Assembly (NCBI GenBank): GCA_001910725.1 | Contig: MJGA01000008.1 | Location: 558,001 to 622,000, forward strand | Source of the DNA: Phanerodontia chrysosporium | Lineage: Eukaryota > Basidiomycota > Agaricomycetes > Polyporales > Phanerochaetaceae | Length of the DNA stretch: 64,000 bases | Reading direction: 5' to 3' | Shown here: positions 60,138 through 64,000 of the stretch, piece after piece | How the letters are laid out: the number at the start of each line of letters is the position of its first letter | Numbering within the stretch: position 1 is the stretch's first letter | The notes under the pieces: model-generated | The model's input: the letters and a program-made list of their open reading frames with translations, nothing else | Database searches by the model: none | Told to the model about the DNA's origin: nothing | Translations under genes and position numbers: made by a program

Positions 60138-61627
60138 ATGCCGCCTCTCGTGTGTGTTTCGTGTAACGTGCAGAAGTCCTTTGAGAATACCCACATCCTC
60201 CTGGAGCAACACCGGGATGCTGACATTGTGTGCGTCCAAGAGATCCCGTGGGGTGTTGTCAAACGGGTCCCATCAGCGGCCTCCCGTGACGGCGCTCCGT
60301 ACGAGGCATCGGTAGCCCACCGCAATTTCCTGTGTCTCGGGGCCACCCAGTCCTCCCGAGTGGCTGTTTACGTGAACAAACGTTGGCGACATACCTGCCC
60401 GCAGGTCCGTTCGTCGCTGATCTCCCACCACGATATATTGTGTGTCACACTGCGCTTTGCTGCGGGTGACTTCACGTTCCTGAACGTGTACAATGACAGT
60501 GCTACCAACGCGGCGGTACAGTATTTGTGCGACCGCGCTGACCACCTGCCTCCCGTCGCCTTTATGGCTGGCGACTTTAATCTGCGACACCCTATGTGGG
60601 ACCATCGGGAACGCTCCACGGCGAGCTCCCGTTCACGCAGCTCGCGGCGGAGCCTTTCCGAGACTCTGATCGAGCTTGCTACCGTGCAGTTGGGCCTTTC
60701 CCTGCTCAATGACCCTACCGGCCCACCGACGTGGATCTCGAACAGCCTGCGGATGCGCCCAGGCGTCCTTGATCTGGTGTGGGTTGACAGCTCCTTAGGA
60801 GCATACCGCCCTTTGGAGATCCTCGTTGGATCTCGGCACCGTGGCGATCATGAAGTACTGCGTTGGGAGATGCCTATCAGCCCAGTGCCTGACACCACTC
60901 CTCGCATTGGAAAGGTTTCGGAGGCGGCCCTTGCGTTCCAAGCTGATGTAGCGGCCGGCCTCTCCCGCTTGCCCGTGTCATTCCCATCCGCCGCTGATGT
61001 GGAGGCTGTCGGGGAGACGATTCAGCAAATACTGGATACCGCCTGGGCGTCGCACGCGAAGGCTCCCAGTCGTACTCGATATTCTCGAACCTGGTGGAAT
61101 GCGGACTGCAGCCAGCGTGCCCGGTACCGCAAACGTGCACGCGCTGAGGCTAAGCAGTTGCGTAACGAGAGACGAGACTACCGCCGACGGCTTGCTGACG
61201 GGGAAAACCCTGAGGGCGAGGACCTCGAGGAGCGTATCCGAGAGCTCGATCAGGCCATCGACTACCTGGATCGGGCAGTCGCAGGGGCTACACAGAGTCT
61301 GCGGCGGTGCGTGCGCCGTGCAAAGCGATCCTTCTTTGACGACGTCATTGCTGGCTGCCACCCGCAGCGTATCTGGGACCTGGTCCAATGGACTATACCC
61401 CGCCGCCTGGATGCTACCGCTGGTCTGCGCCATCCCGACGGCCGGGGGCGGACTCCGTCTCGGAGCAACGTGACTTGCTCCAACAGCAGTTTACCCCTCA
61501 TAATCCACGTCCGGTTGACCTGGACTTTGTGCGCGGCATACCCCAGCTCCCGGTGCGCACGTTCGCTGATATCAGTGCGCGGGAAATTCTTGAGAACTTG
61601 CGCGGCACCAGCAATGTCTCTGCCCCT
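60138..61627 (+). pseudogene. LINE ORF2, APE endonuclease part, truncated before RT
   Basis: The first ATG is at 60138 (MPPLVCVSCNVQKSFENTHI). The apurinic-like endonuclease fold is recognisable: VSCNVQKS, DIVCVQEIPWG (catalytic Glu), VAVYVNKRW, FTFLNVYND, VAFMAGDFNLRHPMWD (the GDFN motif), TWISNSLRMRPGVLDLVWVD, and GDHEVL near the end. A helical basic linker with YSRTWWNADCSQRARYRKRA follows. Near 61446 a GGGGG run causes a one-base shift, after which the frame continues ADSVSEQRDLLQQQF, FADISAREILENLRG, NVSAP and then stops matching at the LTR junction near 61627. The reverse transcriptase is not present in the window and may lie to the right. Confidence 0.82.
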
Positions 61628-61646
61628 GTGTCACAGTTTTTCGTCT

Positions 61647-61664
61647 TAACCCTTAGGGTTAGGG
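61647..61664 (+). repeat. Inverted telomere-like hexamers
   Basis: One TAACCC unit directly abuts two TTAGGG units (head to head), 18 bases past the presumed LTR start. It is too short to be a telomere and is probably an LTR palindrome. Confidence 0.6.
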
Positions 61665-61741
61665 GCAGCAGGTGACAGAAGCGATTACTCCGAACTGTGA
61701 CATGCAGAAGCGCTGGAGTGACAGCCCTAGGCTCGGGGCTG

Positions 61742-61766
61742 GTCACGTGATACGGCGGTCACGTGA
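61742..61766 (+). promoter_or_regulatory. Repeated GGTCACGTGAT sites
   Basis: Two exact GGTCACGTGAT copies 16 bp apart, each with a CACGTG E-box core; a third related ACACGTGC follows near 61772. In fungi CACGTG binds bHLH regulators such as Cbf1-like or Pho4-like factors. Confidence 0.6.
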
Positions 61767-61826
61767 TGCGCACACGTGCGGTATCCCAGGGTCACATGGT
61801 CGAAGGTCTAGAAGCAGGCAAGGGTC

Positions 61827-61960
61827 TGGAAGCGCCGAGACACTCCGGAATGGACTAGAAAGCCCTGGAGGTCTCTGGACAGGTCCGGACAGTGCTGGAA
61901 CGTTCTGGAGGTTTCTGGGACATCGTAGGAACATTTAGGAACGTGTAGGAGAATGTAGGA
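61827..61960 (+). promoter_or_regulatory. 10-bp-phased array resembling a long heat-shock element
   Basis: A [C/T][T/C][G/A]GGA-type core recurs every 10 bp. GGA or GAA trinucleotides begin at 61828, 61848, 61858, 61868 and so on to 61958; only the position near 61838 deviates. Between them, from 61832 to 61916, every intervening pentamer has C at its fourth place. This gives alternating nGnnn and nnnCn pentamers, the invariant bases of nGAAn/nTTCn heat-shock-factor sites. The best stretch, 61897-61916, reads gGAAc-gTTCt-gGAGg-tTTCt. The right third keeps only the GGA half. The array ends 87 bp before a TATA box. HSF binding is inferred. Confidence 0.6.
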
Positions 61961-62046
61961 ATGCCTTTAGGGCACTAGCCAATAGCGTAGTAGGTATTAG
62001 ATAGCTAGGACCCTGAACACCGGTCCCTGGGGACCTGGTGCACATG

Positions 62047-62054
62047 TATATAAA
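62047..62054 (+). promoter_or_regulatory. TATA box of LTR promoter
   Basis: TATATAAA in the presumed LTR, followed by a pyrimidine-rich leader. It marks the likely U3/R region. Confidence 0.7.
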
Positions 62055-62534
62055 CCCTGAGGGGTGGGGGTGCCTCCCCAGCTTCAATCTCATCGCATCT
62101 CACCTCTCTAGTCTCTATACCTCGTCTTCAAGCTTGGCTACACCCTTTGTAGTCCAAGTAAACCTTTGCCAGTGAGTATTGCTGGTTGGTTTGGTGTATA
62201 GGCGCTAGGGCAGCGCATTTTTGTGATAGAAGATTGAAGCTAGCCAACCTACTCCACCTTTGGTGGCCTAGGTTATTGCTTTGGGTTCTGGGGGCTTGTT
62301 TGAACAAGTGCTTTTGCGCTTTGTTCAGTTTTTTGCCGATCCACAGGCGTAAGTGGGCACTATAGTACCTTTTTAGGTACAGACAGGGGAACGTGGTGTA
62401 ACCCACCTCAGAGGGCTTTGCCTGCGGACGAGTAACCCCTGTTGTAGTGCTGGACTAAGGGTGTAATACCCTGTCCAACCAGTTTTAGCTGTGTGGCGTG
62501 GAAACCCACAGTAATACCCCTTTCTCTTCGTTGA

Positions 62535-63350
62535 GGGTTGGCTGGCAGGAAAGCCTTGCGCTTTGCCTGTGTGGAGAAGTTTTCTGGCTTGTGTACACAG
62601 GCTGACCCGTGTTTACTAGTGCCTAAAGCTGCTAGGAACCGTTTTGTCCTTGCTAAGGACGAGAGCTCTGGCAAACCCTTGCTTGAGCGCATCAAGATCT
62701 CGAACCTTCACCGCTTCAAAGACGTTGGGAAGCCGCGCCCTGCGTACAAACCTCGCACTACACCCTACACCCCTGTCCCTGGTCGTCGTGAAAGGCTTGC
62801 TCGTGAAGCAGACTTGAACGACTTCAAGCACCAGCTTCAGCTCGAAGACTATCGCAACGAACAGCGCAAGCGCCGCCTACTCGATCGCATCGCGAACGCC
62901 CCTCCCCCTCTACCCCTCATCGAACGTATTGAACCTCCCCCTACTCCCCCTATCGAAGTCAAACCCATTCCCAAAGACCTTCGCTTTCACACCAACACTC
63001 AGGTCCATCAGCTGCGCGACTACGGACGAAAGTTCAACGGCGCCCTTAACCACTTGGGTCCGTTCTTTCAGAAGCTAGACGAGCAGCGTTTTCGAGTTGG
63101 GTTGACTGAACACGAGCTCTACATCTTGGGCTTGTTCAAGGAGAGGTTCGATAACATTCGCAAACATCTTCAGACTATCGTCGAGACGAAGGAGTACACC
63201 ACGAGGGAGTGGAAGAAGATTTCGAGGGATTTGAAGAAGGCAGGCGCACATAGCTTTGCTGAACTTAAGCCACGCTTCGCTGAGCATTGCAGGGAGCTGA
63301 TCCAGGAGTTGGGTGAAGATTGGTTGTTTTTGGAGAAGAACCTCGATTAG
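62535..63350 (+). CDS. ATG-less open frame upstream of gag, unknown function
   Basis: An open frame of about 270 codons between a TGA at 62532 and the stop at 63348 contains no ATG codon at all. The protein is strongly basic and charged, with a Pro-rich centre (LPLIERIEPPPTPPIEVKPI) and a helical C-terminal half (QLRDYGRKFNGALNHLGPFF, EHELYILGLFKERFDNIRKH, ELIQELGEDWLFLEKNLD) that looks like a folded domain. Its length and composition argue it is translated. Start could be non-AUG (TTG at 62538), frameshifting, or splicing from a leader exon: a GGCAG acceptor at 62547 fits, and a GTGAGT donor lies at 62172, but no ATG precedes that donor after the TATA box. Gag starts 30 bp downstream. Confidence 0.6.
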   Translation, partial: GLAGRKALRFACVEKFSGLCTQADPCLLVPKAARNRFVLAKDESSGKPLLERIKISNLHRFKDVGKPRPAYKPRTTPYTPVPGRRERLAREADLNDFKHQLQLEDYRNEQRKRRLLDRIANAPPPLPLIERIEPPPTPPIEVKPIPKDLRFHTNTQVHQLRDYGRKFNGALNHLGPFFQKLDEQRFRVGLTEHELYILGLFKERFDNIRKHLQTIVETKEYTTREWKKISRDLKKAGAHSFAELKPRFAEHCRELIQELGEDWLFLEKNLD

Positions 63351-63379
63351 TTTTTGTATCTGCGCGTTTTTGAATCAAG

Positions 63380-64000
63380 ATGTCGCTCAATTCAAATCCT
63401 GTTGACTTTGGTTTGCGTTCTGCTTCGAGTTCAAGTGGCATGGACCCTTGGGGAGCGTTAGAACTTGGCTCTATGGCTGAGGGAGGCCCTACCCCAGTTT
63501 TGGCCGCTGCGCCGCTTTCGACTTCTTACGAAGAGTACAGCCAGTCATGGGTACAAGCCGCTCAGGAAGGACTGACTCCTGGTGACTTTAAGGCCCTCGT
63601 TGACAGCCTGGGTAACTGGGTAAAGGCTGAAATAGCTCAAGTAAGGTCGGAAATGGGTTCAGAAGTCCTTCGCTTGAAGGAAGCCCTTCGCAAACGCAAA
63701 ACCGAGGCCAAGACACTTCAGGAGCAGATAGACATTCTTGAGCAGACTAGACAGCACTTGTCTGCGCAGATAGCAGAGGCTCAGAACCAAAATCGCGTTT
63801 TGCAGAACGCTATGCAGGTGCTGAAGCAGGAGAACGAGAGCTTGAAAGTGTTGATTCAGCAAGGCACTAGTGGAGGCAATATTGGGTTGTCTCAGTCTTT
63901 GTTCCCTACCATGAAGGAGCCTGACACCTTTAATGGTGATAAGGCTAGCAAGCTGGATGACTGGCTCGAGTCGATGGCACTCTGGTTGCGCCACCGTGGC
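63380..64000 (+). CDS. Gag polyprotein, 5' part (Ty3/Gypsy-like)
   Basis: Open from the ATG at 63380 to the window edge with no stop (207 codons). It starts MSLNSNPVDFGLRSASSSSG, has a low-complexity region, a coiled coil of about 90 residues (EALRKRKTEAKTLQEQIDIL onward, 63690-63850) and then EPDTFNGDKASKLDDWLESM (63918-63977). This FNGD...L.DWL pattern begins the retrotransposon Gag domain of fungal Gypsy elements. The zinc knuckle and pol region lie beyond the window. It is separated by 29 bp from the ATG-less frame upstream, an unusual arrangement. Confidence 0.8.
   Translation, partial: MSLNSNPVDFGLRSASSSSGMDPWGALELGSMAEGGPTPVLAAAPLSTSYEEYSQSWVQAAQEGLTPGDFKALVDSLGNWVKAEIAQVRSEMGSEVLRLKEALRKRKTEAKTLQEQIDILEQTRQHLSAQIAEAQNQNRVLQNAMQVLKQENESLKVLIQQGTSGGNIGLSQSLFPTMKEPDTFNGDKASKLDDWLESMALWLRHRG

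Larger units (their letters stand above)
57600..61627 (+). mobile_element. Non-LTR retrotransposon (LINE), interrupted
   Basis: ORF1 with a zinc knuckle is followed by ORF2 with an N-terminal APE-type endonuclease, the order seen in Tad1-like fungal LINEs. The element stops at about 61627, where ORF2 reaches the SAPG that begins the reverse transcriptase, and foreign sequence follows. Loss of a 3' end is not typical LINE truncation; insertion of the adjacent LTR element explains it. The 5' end is not exactly placed. Confidence 0.8.
61629..62534 (+). repeat. Left LTR and leader of a retrotransposon
   Basis: Begins TGTCACAG at the break in the LINE and contains promoter-like features: paired CACGTG sites, a 10-bp-phased array and a TATATAAA box. 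Downstream are an intronic-looking GTGAGT (62172) and a small GTACCT...AGGTAC hairpin (62365-62380). The 3' limit of the LTR and the primer-binding site cannot be fixed without the partner LTR, which is outside the window; the coordinates therefore cover LTR plus untranslated leader. Confidence 0.6.
61629..64000 (+). mobile_element. LTR retrotransposon, 5' part, runs off window
   Basis: A presumed LTR with TATA box, an ATG-less open frame (62535-63350) and the start of a gag gene (63380 on). The order and the gag motif suggest a Ty3/Gypsy-type element. Protease, reverse transcriptase and integrase lie beyond the window, so the superfamily is inferred. It is inserted in LINE ORF2. Confidence 0.7.

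Noticed and set aside
62538..62540. Conventional start codon for the pre-gag frame
   Set aside because: The codon is TTG; no ATG exists anywhere in the frame, so a normal start cannot be claimed.
1..64000. CRISPR arrays, operons, rRNA or tRNA genes
   Set aside because: No regularly spaced identical repeats, no rRNA-like sequence and no convincing tRNA cloverleaf were recognised by eye; a tRNAscan run would settle the last.

Overview
The window is nuclear DNA of a filamentous basidiomycete, most likely an agaricomycete and plausibly a polypore. The evidence is many roughly 45-70 nt GT-AG introns, GC-rich coding DNA, two fungus-specific FunK1 kinases, a WOPR (Gti1/Pac2) regulator, a Plavaka-type transposase and an F-box/LRR relic. 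I saw no bacterial-style operons, rRNA, CRISPR array or convincing tRNA.

Layout. 1-1.6 kb: no gene, but a poly-C run, a (TTGGGG)n tract and short tandem repeats. 1.6-5.35 kb: a multi-exon Plavaka transposase on the minus strand. 5.78-8.45 kb: a second DNA-transposon-like unit with matching inverted termini that encloses a truncated cytochrome P450. 9.5-31 kb: conserved housekeeping genes. In order these are a multi-TM protein, DJ-1, nitronate monooxygenase, an NADP-dependent alkenal-reductase-type enzyme, a coiled-coil protein, ENP2/NOL10, SURF4/Erv29, MutY and a Gti1/Pac2 regulator. 29-32 kb: DNAJC11. 32.2-34.0 kb: a gene desert. 34-36 kb: a membrane-anchored coiled-coil protein. 37.2-43.8 kb: the large Mms22/Mus7 replication-repair gene. 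44.9-52.4 kb: two FunK1 kinases tail to tail. 53-54 kb: a degraded F-box/LRR-like gene. 54.9-57.5 kb: a mitochondrial ACSF2-like acyl-CoA synthetase.

57.7-64 kb is nested retroelements. A LINE (CCHC ORF1, APE endonuclease in ORF2) is cut at the start of its reverse transcriptase by the left end of an LTR retrotransposon, whose gag runs off the window. The presumed LTR carries about 130 bp of precisely 10-bp-phased GGA units that alternate with C-bearing half-units. This is the pattern of a long heat-shock-factor site, and it lies just upstream of a TATA box. Between the LTR and gag is a 270-codon open frame with no ATG.

Functional links: DJ-1, nitronate monooxygenase and the alkenal reductase form a carbonyl/redox-detoxification neighbourhood. 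MutY and Mms22 are genome-maintenance genes, and Mms22 has an MluI cell-cycle box in its promoter. Many conserved genes show apparent single-base losses in G/C runs, nearly all in the same direction. This looks more like uncorrected sequencing error than gene decay, so several coding regions are described across such breaks.
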